Assembly: GCA_021781615.1 (NCBI GenBank)
Contig: JAJXWM010000001.1
Span: 98,274 to 162,273 of the forward strand
DNA: 64,000 nucleotides
Direction: 5' to 3'
Source: Pseudomonadota bacterium
Lineage (GTDB): Bacteria > Pseudomonadota > Gammaproteobacteria > UBA9339
The position numbers were made by a program, and so were the translations under genes. Positions 10,457 through 19,303 of the stretch are shown piece after piece (positions within the stretch are counted from its first letter, which is position 1; every line of letters starts with the position of its first letter). The notes beneath the pieces are model-generated. The model was not told the DNA's origin. It worked only from the letters and a program-made list of their open reading frames with translations, and made no database searches.

Positions 10457-11320
10457 TTAAAACTTATAACTAACTTTTAAACCAGCTTCGAGGGTGTAGT
10501 TTTGTGGTTCAAACATTAGAAGGGCGGGGTCAAAAATTTTTCCGCTTTTATTACACCCAATATCTCCACTTCTACAGTCCCGCAAACCGGGAGCAGCTAC
10601 TGTATCTGAATTATTTATATGCCAATAAATCAAATATGGACCTATCGACCAGTTATCTAACTGGTACATTAGACTTAATCGGCTGCCATATCCAGATTTT
10701 TGAGTGTTGGTAAAATCCTTATATGATATACCTGCATCAGACGTTCGCGAGAGCTGTTTCCCTAAGAGTAAGCTATCGAATTCTATGGTCGTAACTAACC
10801 TAGATTGTTCAGACAGGTTCATCGTATGTATCAGACCTATGGGTGCATATAAATAGTTGCTTTCTCGGCGATAGCCATTGGCGCCATTGCTAGATATTCC
10901 CCGGCTATCGTTATATAAATATCGATATCCTAAGCCAACAAATGGAGCGACCGAAGATTCTCCAAAAGTTAAGTGTCTGCCACATAATGCACGAGTATCA
11001 AGATAACTATTAGTTTCTCCATTAATAGATCCCGTTTTATAGCTGTCGTATTTGGCTTTACCAACCATAAGGATAATATCGCCACGAAGAAACCAGCTTC
11101 TATTAAGAGCCCAAGTGCCAAGATAATCAACGCCGCCATTTCCACCCCTAAGATTCATAACGTCCGGCTCCCCGTATTGGTAATACGAGGCTAGTAAACC
11201 AATTTCTGATGATGATGTTAACTCTTCTGGTTGTGCCAGGATTTCTAGTGCGATACAACTTGTGCTAATAACAATGAAAAGGGTTGAATATATTTTGTAT
11301 ATATGGTGTTTATAGTTCAT
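10457..11320 (-). CDS. Outer-membrane beta-barrel protein, unknown function
   Basis: 287 residues. The N-terminus has a hydrophobic signal sequence ending near LEILAQP. The remainder is made of amphipathic strands with Tyr/Trp girdles, and the protein ends LEAGLKVSYKF, a classic BamA-recognised C-terminal Phe strand. Two Cys in CRSGDIGC could form a disulfide loop. No close family is recognised. It is followed by ispA on the same strand and preceded by a repeat-rich gap. Confidence 0.75.
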   Translation of the reverse strand: MNYKHHIYKIYSTLFIVISTSCIALEILAQPEELTSSSEIGLLASYYQYGEPDVMNLRGGNGGVDYLGTWALNRSWFLRGDIILMVGKAKYDSYKTGSINGETNSYLDTRALCGRHLTFGESSVAPFVGLGYRYLYNDSRGISSNGANGYRRESNYLYAPIGLIHTMNLSEQSRLVTTIEFDSLLLGKQLSRTSDAGISYKDFTNTQKSGYGSRLSLMYQLDNWSIGPYLIYWHINNSDTVAAPGLRDCRSGDIGCNKSGKIFDPALLMFEPQNYTLEAGLKVSYKF

Positions 11321-11428
11321 TTGTTTTTTTAGGATTTTTCAAACAGATAAAAGTAGCACCTTGAAGTTGAAAAGCAAGACTAATTTTTAAGGCAAACAGA
11401 TCCTACGCAAGCAACCACGCGCCACGCC

Positions 11429-12355
11429 CTAAAAATCCCGCTGCATTATATAAGTAATAAGTTCTTGTAAAACCCCATCTTCAATTTTTAATTGGCGAGT
11501 AATTCTTTGGGATGCGCTCCAAAGCTTTTTTATTTTCATTTTTGCGGCTTCGCTTCCCGCCAAAGCTGGATAGGTGATTTTATTCAGTGCGCTATCGGTG
11601 CCAACGTTTTTCCCAAGGGTATCTACCGTACTTTCAATATTTAAAATATCATCTTTGATTTGAAAAGCCAGGCCGATGTTTAAGGCAAGTCTTTCTAAAA
11701 GCTTTAGTTTTTGTTTGCTTACCCCAGCGACTATTGCCCCTAATTTTACTGCAGCACTAATTAACGCCCCGGTTTTTAGTAAATACATTTTTTCTAAAGT
11801 GGGCTGATCCAATTTTTTGCCAACCACATGGAGGTCAATATATTGTCCGCCAGCCATGCCTGCAGGGCCAGATGCTTCGGCAAGGGTTTTGCACATCAGG
11901 GTTTTTTTTTCGGCGGGTAAATTTTTATCACCACTTAATATTTGAAAGGCGGCAATTGCTAAAGTATCGCCCGCTAAAATAGCGGTTGCTTCATTAAAGG
12001 CAAGATGACAGGTTGGTTTGCCGCGACGTAAGCTATCATTATCCATGGCGGGTAAATCATCGTGGACTAATGAAAATGAGTGGATCATTTCAATGGCACA
12101 AGCGGGCGCATCTAACGCTTTAATATCAGCGCCATATGTTTTGCCAACAGCGTAAACTAAGAGGGGGCGTAATCTTTTACCGCCATTTAATACCGCATAT
12201 TTCATGGCGTCGGTCAGGGTTTTTGGGCTGCCGCGGGTGACTATTTTTAGTTGAGCGACAAGTAATCTTTCTGTTCGCGTTCGCCGAGCTTGTAAAAATT
12301 TTTTAAACCCCGAGGTATTGTTCGTGGCGAAGGTATCTACACGGCTATGCTTCAT
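11429..12355 (-). CDS. ispA: Polyprenyl synthetase (farnesyl/geranylgeranyl diphosphate synthase)
   Basis: About 308 residues from ATG 12355, chosen because it overlaps the xseB stop by 11 bases as in a coupled operon; the frame is also open upstream to 12439. The first aspartate motif is DDLPAMDND and the second is DDILN (usual DDxxD, last Asp replaced). GGKRLRPLL is the substrate-binding loop. It condenses isopentenyl diphosphate with allylic diphosphates for quinone and undecaprenyl precursors. xseB-ispA is the common gammaproteobacterial pairing; dxs does not follow here. Confidence 0.93.
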   Translation of the reverse strand: MKHSRVDTFATNNTSGFKKFLQARRTRTERLLVAQLKIVTRGSPKTLTDAMKYAVLNGGKRLRPLLVYAVGKTYGADIKALDAPACAIEMIHSFSLVHDDLPAMDNDSLRRGKPTCHLAFNEATAILAGDTLAIAAFQILSGDKNLPAEKKTLMCKTLAEASGPAGMAGGQYIDLHVVGKKLDQPTLEKMYLLKTGALISAAVKLGAIVAGVSKQKLKLLERLALNIGLAFQIKDDILNIESTVDTLGKNVGTDSALNKITYPALAGSEAAKMKIKKLWSASQRITRQLKIEDGVLQELITYIMQRDF

Positions 12356-12635
12356 CTGCTTCCTCATCATCTTCTTCGAGATCTGCCTCGTTCTTGTCAT
12401 CGTCCTCTTCCGGGTCAAGAGCGAAATCTGATAATTCATCTCCCGATAAAATTTTTACTTTTTGCTCAGCAGCTTTTATTGCTTCCTGACATTTTTTGGT
12501 AAGAAGTACTCCCTCAGAAAAAAGCTTTAAAGATTCTTCCAGGGGTAATCCCCCTTTTTCCATCGCTTCAACAATCGATTCCAATTCTTTTAGCGAGGCT
12601 TCAAAATCAAATTTTGTGGTTTTTTTGGTGGCCAT
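12345..12635 (-). CDS. xseB: Exodeoxyribonuclease VII small subunit
   Basis: 96 residues. The body FEASLKELESIVEAMEKGG followed by LPLEESLKLFSEGV is the family signature. The tail is strongly acidic (DPEEDDDKNEADLEEDDEE), longer than the usual 70-80 residues. It works with XseA (encoded at 25.9-27.1 kb) in single-strand DNA degradation. It lies between lpd and ispA in the same direction. Confidence 0.95.
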   Translation of the reverse strand: MATKKTTKFDFEASLKELESIVEAMEKGGLPLEESLKLFSEGVLLTKKCQEAIKAAEQKVKILSGDELSDFALDPEEDDDKNEADLEEDDEEADEA

Positions 12636-12646
12636 AGAGGTTCTCG

Positions 12647-14074
12647 TTAGAAATTATTTTTGGGGAGATAAAGATCGGTTATGGTTCCGAGAAATGTTTC
12701 ACACGCCATCATCACGGTTTCCGACAAAGTTGGGTGGGGATGAATAACGTGCGCAATTTTTTCGGCAGTAGCGCCAAGACTGATTGCTAAAGCTATTTCA
12801 GCTATTAGTTCGCCGGCGTTAGGGCCAACGATACTGCCGCCAATGATTTTTTTTGAAGGAGGATCAAAAAGTAATTTTGTTATTCCTTCTTTTCTTCCTA
12901 AACTTAAAGAGCGGCCACTAGCCAGCCAGGGAAATACTCCTTTAGCATAAGGGATATTTTGTTGTTTGGCTTCGGTTTCGGTGAGGCCGACAGTAGCAAT
13001 TTCTGGGTCAGTGTAGGCAACATTTGGAATATTTTTGATGTGAAACTCTGGCTTAAGGTTGGCAATGATTTCTGCGGCATACCTTCCTTCGGCAACGGCC
13101 TTATGTGCAAGCATTGGGTTACCAATAATATCGCCAATAGCAAAAATATGTGGCGCGCTTGTTTGCATTTTTTGATTAACCAGAACAAAGCCTTTTTGGT
13201 CAACCTCTACGCCAGCTTTATCAGCGGCAATTAATTTACCGTTTGGCTTTCTGCCAACTGCGACTAAAATGCGATTGAATTTTCCACTTTGCGCGGGGGC
13301 ATTTTTTCCTGCAAAGGTTACCCAAAGGCCATCTTCTTTTGCTTCTACTTTGGTTACTTTGGTTGATAGCAAGATTTTGTGAATTTTATTGGCGTTGTAT
13401 TGCTTGAATGGTTCTATGATGTCAGCATCCATGCCTGGAATTAGTTGATCCATAAGTTCAACCACCGTTACTTTGCTGCCAAGAGAGCTATAAACGGTTG
13501 CCATCTCTAAGCCAATAATGCCGCCACCAATAATTAACATTTGCTCAGGAATTTCAGGTAGATTTAAAGCCCCAGTTGAATTCATAACGCGTGGATCTTT
13601 TGGGATGAACGGCAGCTCTGCCGGCATGGAGCCCGCGGCAATAATTGCGTTTTCAAAAGAGATTAAAGTGGTTTCTCCAGCGACCCCAGGAACTTCGATT
13701 TGGTTTGAGGAAATAAATTTTCCTGCTCCAGTTACCAGCCCAACTTTACGCTGTCGAGCCAGACCTTTAATTCCCATGGCGAGGCGCTTAATAATCCCTT
13801 CTTTTGATGCGCGTAATTTATCAAGATCAATTTTTGGGGTATCAAAAGTTATTCCGTGGGCGCTATATTGTTTTGCTGCATCTAAAATGTAAGCTGCATG
13901 TAATAAGGCTTTTGATGGAATACAGCCGACATTTAAGCAAACGCCACCAAGATTTTGTTCTTGTTCAATAAGCGTAACTTGTTTTCCCAAGTCGGCAGCG
14001 CGAAATGCTGCAGAATAACCGCCCGGCCCACCGCCCAATACTACCACCTGCGTTTTGATTTCTTTGTTAGTCAT
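12647..14074 (-). CDS. lpdA: Dihydrolipoyl dehydrogenase (E3)
   Basis: 475 residues. FAD site GGGPGGYSAAFRAADLG, redox disulfide GGVCLNVGCIPSK, NAD site GGGIIGLEMATVYSSLG, and the C-terminal His-Glu active site region (HPHPTLSE). It reoxidises dihydrolipoamide with NAD. No E1 or E2 subunits are near. Because pyruvate oxidation is served by PFOR here and gcvT is present, a role in glycine cleavage is plausible (inference). Clustered with suf genes and xseB. Confidence 0.95.
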   Translation of the reverse strand: MTNKEIKTQVVVLGGGPGGYSAAFRAADLGKQVTLIEQEQNLGGVCLNVGCIPSKALLHAAYILDAAKQYSAHGITFDTPKIDLDKLRASKEGIIKRLAMGIKGLARQRKVGLVTGAGKFISSNQIEVPGVAGETTLISFENAIIAAGSMPAELPFIPKDPRVMNSTGALNLPEIPEQMLIIGGGIIGLEMATVYSSLGSKVTVVELMDQLIPGMDADIIEPFKQYNANKIHKILLSTKVTKVEAKEDGLWVTFAGKNAPAQSGKFNRILVAVGRKPNGKLIAADKAGVEVDQKGFVLVNQKMQTSAPHIFAIGDIIGNPMLAHKAVAEGRYAAEIIANLKPEFHIKNIPNVAYTDPEIATVGLTETEAKQQNIPYAKGVFPWLASGRSLSLGRKEGITKLLFDPPSKKIIGGSIVGPNAGELIAEIALAISLGATAEKIAHVIHPHPTLSETVMMACETFLGTITDLYLPKNNF

Positions 14075-14113
14075 AAAAGGCCTATATAATTAGTGTAATT
14101 GCTCTTTTTAGGT

Positions 14114-14650
14114 TTAAAGCAATCCCAGCTCTAGTTTCGCTTGCTCCGATATCATTGAGCGATCCCAGGGGGGATCAAAAACCATATCGATGGTGACCTC
14201 TTTTACTTCAGATAAGCTCCGGACTTTTTGTTTGGCATCTTCGGCAATAATTGGTCCCATGCCGCAGCCGGGAGCGGTTAAGGTCATGTGGATAGTTACA
14301 TTTGATTTGTTGTTTTCAGAAGATTCAGCGATATCTATACTATAAATCAAGCCCAAGTCGACAATATTTACCGGAATTTCTGGGTCGTAGCAGGTGCGAA
14401 GAATACTCCAAATTTTATCTTCGAGAGAAGTATTGTCATTTCCTGTCAGGGTAAAAGCCAAGTTAGATTTTCCCAAGGCGTCAGCGTCTTGGCTTTCAAT
14501 TCGGTACATATTGCCAGCGGCAGTTACCGTATACGAGCCGCCCAGGGCGTGGGTGATAGTAACCTCTGTATCTTTGGCAAGAGAGGACGGCGTTCCAAAA
14601 GGTACTTGGACGGCAGTGACATCTCTTTGTAGTTTTACAATTTCTTGCAT
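14114..14650 (-). CDS. sufT: Fe-S assembly protein SufT (MIP18/PaaD-like domain)
   Basis: 178 residues. The C-terminal half carries the MIP18 domain with YDPEIPVNIVDLGLIY and the APGCGMG Cys motif, followed by DPPWDRSMIS. The N-terminal half resembles the SufT-type extension. It is thought to act in late Fe-S cluster maturation. It sits downstream of sufU in the suf cluster. A partial repeat A (GCTCTTTTTAGG, about 14101-14112) lies just after its stop. Confidence 0.9.
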   Translation of the reverse strand: MQEIVKLQRDVTAVQVPFGTPSSLAKDTEVTITHALGGSYTVTAAGNMYRIESQDADALGKSNLAFTLTGNDNTSLEDKIWSILRTCYDPEIPVNIVDLGLIYSIDIAESSENNKSNVTIHMTLTAPGCGMGPIIAEDAKQKVRSLSEVKEVTIDMVFDPPWDRSMISEQAKLELGLL

Positions 14651-14707
14651 GGTTGTCTCAGAGGCTTAAGATGCCTAACATTATCCAATTCATGGTTGAA
14701 AATCAAC

Positions 14708-14775
14708 CGCTGAATCGGCGGTCGATTTACAATATCTCAAACGCTCTCGCTACGGTTCCAACTACTCTTTTTAGG
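14708..14775 (-). repeat. Dispersed repeat A, copy 3 (reverse, long tail)
   Basis: Reverse-strand copy with the same long tail as copy 2, spanning almost the whole sufU-sufT gap. Since it is transcribed as part of the suf operon it may fold in the mRNA. Confidence 0.85.
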
Positions 14776-14776
14776 A

Positions 14777-15223
14777 TTATTCAGTAGAGATGGCGTGCGG
14801 ATCTTTGGCCAGCGCCGCCTTCAAGGTATGCCATGCCAAAGTGGCGCATTTTACCCGCATCGGAAATTCAGAGACACCAGCAAGCACCGTTAGTTTTCCG
14901 AGCTTTTCTGCATGTTCCGTTTTGCCAGTAGTTATTAATTTTTGAAATTCATCAAATAGCTCTAAGACCTCTTGAACGGTTTTATTTTTGATGGCGTCAG
15001 TCATTAAAGAAGCAGAGGCGGTTGAAATCGCGCACCCTGAGCCTTGAAAGCTGGCGTCAGTAATCAGTCCGTTTTTTTCATTGATGTATAGGGTAAGTTT
15101 GTCGCCGCATAATGGGTTGTAACCCTCTTTGCTATTGCTTGGATGTTCAATAGTGCAAAAATTGTGCGGATGTTGACTGTGATCGATGATCATTTGTTGA
15201 TATAAGTCGCGTAGTTCATCCAT
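14777..15223 (-). CDS. sufU: SUF-type Fe-S scaffold/sulfur acceptor SufU
   Basis: 148 residues, the length of Bacillus SufU. NPLCGDKLTLYI, FQGSGCAISTAS and RVKCATLAW hold the three conserved Cys and Asp, and the spacing between the second and third Cys is the longer SufU type rather than IscU. It accepts sulfur from SufS. The Shine-Dalgarno (GGAGGGG, minus strand) lies inside the terminal repeat of a MITE that separates sufU from sufS. SufU rather than SufE is notable in a gammaproteobacterium. Confidence 0.92.
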   Translation of the reverse strand: MDELRDLYQQMIIDHSQHPHNFCTIEHPSNSKEGYNPLCGDKLTLYINEKNGLITDASFQGSGCAISTASASLMTDAIKNKTVQEVLELFDEFQKLITTGKTEHAEKLGKLTVLAGVSEFPMRVKCATLAWHTLKAALAKDPHAISTE

Positions 15224-15373
15224 ATCCCCTCCGTAAAATGAATTTATGCGTTGTTGCCATTATCCTAAAAAGAGCAGTTGGAACCTGCTGCGAGCGCTTA
15301 ATATTACGTAAAAGTAAACTCCGGTCGCGGAAAATAAGGGCGCCGTGCCTAAATTCATTTTACGGAGGGTATA
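15223..15373. repeat. MITE-B copy 1 between sufS and sufU
   Basis: About 150 bases with terminal inverted repeats of some 23 bases: CCCTCCGTAAAATGAATTTA on the left and its near-perfect complement at 15347-15369, both ending toward TATA. The interior holds a copy of repeat A (15264-15306), so one mobile repeat appears nested in another. A shorter relative lies at 32388-32471. No coding capacity. Confidence 0.75.
15264..15306 (+). repeat. Dispersed repeat A, copy 4 (inside MITE-B)
   Basis: Same core and type-1 tail as copy 1 at 9028, located within the MITE-B element. Confidence 0.85.
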
Positions 15374-15427
15374 GTTCCATTAGTACCTTACCCTGAGAAC
15401 TCGATTGCGAGGAGTATATCTTATTTT

Positions 15428-16645
15428 TTAACCTCGAGTAAAAATTTTTTGTACCTTTTCAAGCGCTAGTGCTAATGCGTCGATCTCTTCTTTCGTATTA
15501 TATAATCCAAAAGAAACTCTGGTTGTTCCCGGGACCCCATAAAAATCCATTAATGGCATCGTGCAGTGGTGTCCGGCTCTTACGGCGATACCTTCCGTGT
15601 CTAATATTGTTGCAATATCATGGGAGTGTGCGGTATCGAGAACAAAGGAAATTATGCCAGTTTTTTCGCGGGCGGTGCCAATAATTTTTAGTCCATTCCT
15701 TTTTGTCAGGGTCGCAGTTGCATATTTTAATAATTCGGTTTCATGCTGAATTATAGTATTTATGCCAATTGAATTTATAAAATCGATAGCGCTACTAAAA
15801 CCAATTACATCTGCGATATTTTGGGTTCCGGCCTCAAACTTCTGGGGGAGGTCGGCATACTCGGTTTTAGCAAAAGTTACCCTTTTTATCATGTGGCCGC
15901 CGCCCTGATACGGTGGCATCGCATCTAATAATTTTTCTTTTCCATATAAAATCCCAACTCCGGTTGGGCCATAGCTTTTGTGGGCAGAAAAAGTATAAAA
16001 GTCACAATCCAGGTCTTGAACATCAATTGGTAAATGGGCGGCTGCCTGCGCCCCATCAATTAAAACTGGAACGTTATGGGCATGAGCCATGGTAATTATT
16101 TTTTTAATCGGATTTATAGTGCCGAGGGTGTTCGAAACATGAGTAATTGCCACCATTTTTGTGTGTTTATTAAGCAGTGTTTCATAGTGCGCCAGATCAA
16201 GCTCGCCTGCTTCATTGATTTTTATAACCTGTAATTTTGCCCCGGTTTTTTCGCCAATTAATTGCCAAGGCACGATATTAGAGTGGTGCTCCATCGTGCT
16301 AATAATGATTTCATCGTCGACACTAAAATTTTTATGGCCGTAACTTGCGGCAACAAGATTAATGGCTTCAGTAGTGCCGCGGACAAAAATGATTTCTTGC
16401 TCTTTTTTAGCATTAATAAACTTTGCAATATCCTTGCGAGTTTTTTCGTAAGCGAGAGTGGCGCGTTCAGCTAGTTTATAAATGCCCCGATGAATGTTGG
16501 CATTGTCGTGTATATAAAAATTCTCAAGGGCGGTAATTACACTGCGCGGTTTTTGGGTGGTGGCGGCGTTATCAAGATAAACCAGGGGTTTACCATTAAT
16601 TTTATTTTGGAGGAGAGGAAACTCTGCTCGTAGTTTGTTATCCAT
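15428..16645 (-). CDS. sufS: Cysteine desulfurase SufS
   Basis: 405 residues. PLP Lys in SAHKSYGPTGVG, catalytic Cys in RAGHHCTMPLM, and the group II start YLDNAATTQKP. It removes sulfur from cysteine and passes the persulfide to SufU. The start overlaps the end of sufD by 8 bases, indicating translational coupling. Downstream lie MITE-B and then sufU. Confidence 0.97.
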   Translation of the reverse strand: MDNKLRAEFPLLQNKINGKPLVYLDNAATTQKPRSVITALENFYIHDNANIHRGIYKLAERATLAYEKTRKDIAKFINAKKEQEIIFVRGTTEAINLVAASYGHKNFSVDDEIIISTMEHHSNIVPWQLIGEKTGAKLQVIKINEAGELDLAHYETLLNKHTKMVAITHVSNTLGTINPIKKIITMAHAHNVPVLIDGAQAAAHLPIDVQDLDCDFYTFSAHKSYGPTGVGILYGKEKLLDAMPPYQGGGHMIKRVTFAKTEYADLPQKFEAGTQNIADVIGFSSAIDFINSIGINTIIQHETELLKYATATLTKRNGLKIIGTAREKTGIISFVLDTAHSHDIATILDTEGIAVRAGHHCTMPLMDFYGVPGTTRVSFGLYNTKEEIDALALALEKVQKIFTRG

Positions 16646-17600
16646 GATTAAGCCCTGCGATAATTCTAAAGCGCTCGTAATTTACAAATTGGTCGGTTAT
16701 CTCTTGAACAAAAGCCGAAATAAGCATGTTTATTGCTGAACTTTTGGTAATACCCCGCGAGCGCAAATAAAATAAAGCCTCAGCGTCAAGCTGACCTACG
16801 GTTGCGCCATGGGTGCAAATAACGTCGTCGACATATGTTTCTAATTCGGGAGAAGTATTTGCGACGGCTTTCTCTGATAGTAATAAATTTTTATTAGTTA
16901 CATGGGTTTCAGTTTTGGTTGCACCACTATTTGCAATTACTCGGCAAGCAAAATTATTTATGGCCTGATCGTCGACGATGCTTTTAGCTAACACGGTGCT
17001 GGTACAGCTTGGCTCTAAGTGCGAGATACGAATTTGGTTACTCATGTCCTGAGTATGGTGCAGCAAATTAATCCCTTTAATGTTGATGGAAGCATTTCTT
17101 CCGGCCAGAGATATATCCAAGACATCATGAGCTATTTTTGCACCTTTGCTGATGAAGCAGCTGGTGATTTTGCTGCCGGCCGCCTGTTCAATATTATTTA
17201 TGGTTTGTTGCTTAGCGTGTTCGGTATTTGCAAATTGCAATTTGTAATGCATGATTTCGCTGTTGGTTTTTGCGTTAATATTTATTTTTATGTCGCTGGT
17301 ATAAGGTTTGTCGCCTAGGCTTGCATGTTCTTCTATAATAGTGATATAACTGTTTTCTTCGGCGACAAGCTCTAGGGAAGAGAGGCTGTCTTCTGAAGTA
17401 AGAAACAATAAATGGATCGGGGGTTTCACGCTAGTATTTTTGGGTACCGCGAGAGTTTTACCACTGAAGACAATATTGGGAAGTGGATCAGATAGCTTTG
17501 GCTGGTAAACACCGTTTAGAATAATTAAGGTGCTTGCTCCAGGAAGCCTGAATTCGTTATTAATATAATTTTGGTTGATGGTAGACATGTGCTTGAACAT
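16638..17600 (-). CDS. sufD: Fe-S assembly protein SufD
   Basis: 320 residues, somewhat shorter than E. coli SufD (423). The C-terminal half contains the beta-helix and family signature CTHGATVGQLDAEALFYLRSRG. ATG 17588 (MSTINQ) is an alternative start; neither has a clear Shine-Dalgarno. It normally forms the SufBC2D scaffold, but sufB and sufC are not next to it: the divergent pncC gene starts 32 bases upstream. First gene of the sufD-S-U-T cluster. Confidence 0.93.
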   Translation of the reverse strand: MFKHMSTINQNYINNEFRLPGASTLIILNGVYQPKLSDPLPNIVFSGKTLAVPKNTSVKPPIHLLFLTSEDSLSSLELVAEENSYITIIEEHASLGDKPYTSDIKININAKTNSEIMHYKLQFANTEHAKQQTINNIEQAAGSKITSCFISKGAKIAHDVLDISLAGRNASINIKGINLLHHTQDMSNQIRISHLEPSCTSTVLAKSIVDDQAINNFACRVIANSGATKTETHVTNKNLLLSEKAVANTSPELETYVDDVICTHGATVGQLDAEALFYLRSRGITKSSAINMLISAFVQEITDQFVNYERFRIIAGLNHG

Positions 17601-17632
17601 TATAGCATTTATTTCTATAGGATATACAATAG

Positions 17633-18115
17633 ATGAACACTAAAATTTATAATCTTGCCAAAAAGTTAGGGCTGGTTTTAAAAAAGAAAAAGCTGCTTAT
17701 TACCACAGCAGAATCTTGTACCGGCGGGGGGCTTGCAACCGCAATTACTGATGTTTCGGGAAGTTCGGCATATTTTGAGCGGGGGTTTGTTGCTTATAGC
17801 AATACGGCGAAAGAGGAGTTTTTGGGGGTAAAAAGACAAACAATAAAAAGATTTGGGGTAGTAAGCGAGGAGACAGCCAAAGAGATGGCAGTCGGCGCGC
17901 TAGAATATAGCCACGCCGAGGTGGGGATTTCTATCACCGGTATTGCTGGACCTACCGGCGGTTCTAAAAATAAACCTAAAGGGATGGTTTGTTTTGCTTT
18001 AGCTTATAAAGGAGCACAACCAAAAACAGTTACCACCTATTTTAAGGGTGGTCGTAGTGCTGTAAGGGAGCAAGCAGTCTTGTTTGCGTTGAAATGGTTG
18101 TTATTAGAACTTTAG
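17633..18115 (+). CDS. pncC: Nicotinamide-nucleotide amidase (CinA C-terminal domain type)
   Basis: 160 residues, only the CinA C-terminal domain. TTAESCTGGGLATAITD (Ser active-site region) and ISITGIAGPTGG are the family motifs. It deamidates NMN to nicotinate mononucleotide in pyridine nucleotide salvage. In many gammaproteobacteria cinA/pncC sits just before recA; here two genes lie between them. Confidence 0.93.
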   Translation: MNTKIYNLAKKLGLVLKKKKLLITTAESCTGGGLATAITDVSGSSAYFERGFVAYSNTAKEEFLGVKRQTIKRFGVVSEETAKEMAVGALEYSHAEVGISITGIAGPTGGSKNKPKGMVCFALAYKGAQPKTVTTYFKGGRSAVREQAVLFALKWLLLEL

Positions 18116-18157
18116 CTTATATTGTTAATACGGTAAATAAGAGAAAATAATTTGTTT

Positions 18158-18970
18158 ATGAAGAAGAACTTGATTTTTAAAAGAAACATACTGGCTGTGG
18201 TTTTGTTTTGTATATTCCTCCCCGTTTTTGCTGATTCGAGCCTGGTAATCACTGCGTTACAAGCGGGAAATGCCCAGAGTAAAAATAAAAATGCAAAACG
18301 CGGTTTTATGCCCTGCAAGGGCATTAGTAGTCTCCATGGGACAACGAGGAAAGTGGTGGCTTTAACTTTCGATGATGGTCCCAGCAAGGGATATACTGAG
18401 CAGATTTTAAAGATATTAAAGTCTAATAAGATCAGAGGAACTTTTTTTTTCGTTGGTAAAAATGTTAGAGCGTATCCAGATATAGCTCGGGCCGTTTATC
18501 GAGAAGGAAATGTTATTGCTAATCACAGCTACTCACATCAATATTTAAGCCCTTTGGATGATGAAGAGATTGAGTGGGAATTAATCAGGACCAGTAAGAT
18601 AGTTAAGCAGACTATCGGCGTCTATCCGCTGCTTTTTCGTCCGCCATATGGAGCCTGCTCCCAGGGGTCGGTAAGGGTGGCGAAAAATCTTAATTTCAAA
18701 ACCATTATGTGGAGTGCAGTAGCCGAGGATTATCTTAGCGATCGTACTACGGTAGAGAAAATAACCTCCCTAATTTTGGGATCAGTACATCCTGGCGCTA
18801 TTATCTTATTGCATGATGGCGGTGGCAACCGTGAGAAAACAGTTGAGGCATTGAAAATAATTATCAATGCCTTGCTAAGCGAGGGGTATGAGTTTGTAAC
18901 TATCCCTGAGCTTTTGGATCTTCAGCCATATTATATTCCTAAAGACGCGTACCAAAAGGGGCTAACCTAA
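18158..18970 (+). CDS. Exported polysaccharide deacetylase (NodB/CE4 family)
   Basis: 270 residues from ATG 18158 (the frame opens at TTG 18152). Signal peptide MKKNLIFKRNILAVVLFCIF then a short linker. NodB motifs: LTFDDGPSKG (metal Asp pair), NHSYSH (metal His pair), RPPYGA, and IILLHDGGGN. It likely removes acetyl groups from peptidoglycan or another N-acetylated sugar in the envelope; the exact substrate cannot be told. Its stop overlaps the out-of-frame end of the convergent WH2-like gene. Confidence 0.9.
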   Translation: MKKNLIFKRNILAVVLFCIFLPVFADSSLVITALQAGNAQSKNKNAKRGFMPCKGISSLHGTTRKVVALTFDDGPSKGYTEQILKILKSNKIRGTFFFVGKNVRAYPDIARAVYREGNVIANHSYSHQYLSPLDDEEIEWELIRTSKIVKQTIGVYPLLFRPPYGACSQGSVRVAKNLNFKTIMWSAVAEDYLSDRTTVEKITSLILGSVHPGAIILLHDGGGNREKTVEALKIIINALLSEGYEFVTIPELLDLQPYYIPKDAYQKGLT

Positions 18971-19303
18971 TGCCGCATAGAAGATGTTAGGTTCGAGTCC
19001 TCCTCTTTTTTCTCAGGTTCTGGTGCTCGTTTCTTCTCTTCTATTTTTAGGAGGATCTTTTGTTTTTCAGTTTCAAGATGGCTTAAGCTTTCGATTGCCT
19101 TGCTTAATGAAACCGTTGCTTCTCCCGTAGGCGATACCAACCCTTTTGTTTTATCAAGCTCTAGTTGTTTCTTTTTTAGTTCAATTTTGGAGGTTTCTAT
19201 TAGATCTAAATATGTTTGAATTACTTCTCTATCTGTAACACCATCTTGTCGTATTATGGCTAACTTTTCTTCGGTTTTTTGGATGATGGCTTCTAGTTTT
19301 TTT
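18967..19303 (-). pseudogene. Out-of-frame C-terminal extension of the WH2-like protein
   Basis: Downstream of a run of eight A on the minus strand (T8 at 19297-19304), the frame one base away continues as about 110 codons of coiled-coil protein (LEAIIQKTEEKLAIIRQDG ... EPEKKEEDSNLTSSMRH) to a stop at 18967. The in-frame reading instead becomes low-quality (SHHPKNRRKVSHN) and stops at 19229. The gene probably once encoded, or by slippage still encodes, about 507 residues. Confidence 0.7.

Noticed and set aside
18990..19000. GGTTCGAGTCC, like the T-arm of a tRNA
   Set aside because: No acceptor, D or anticodon stems around it and no CCA end; it lies inside the out-of-frame coding extension of the WH2-like gene.
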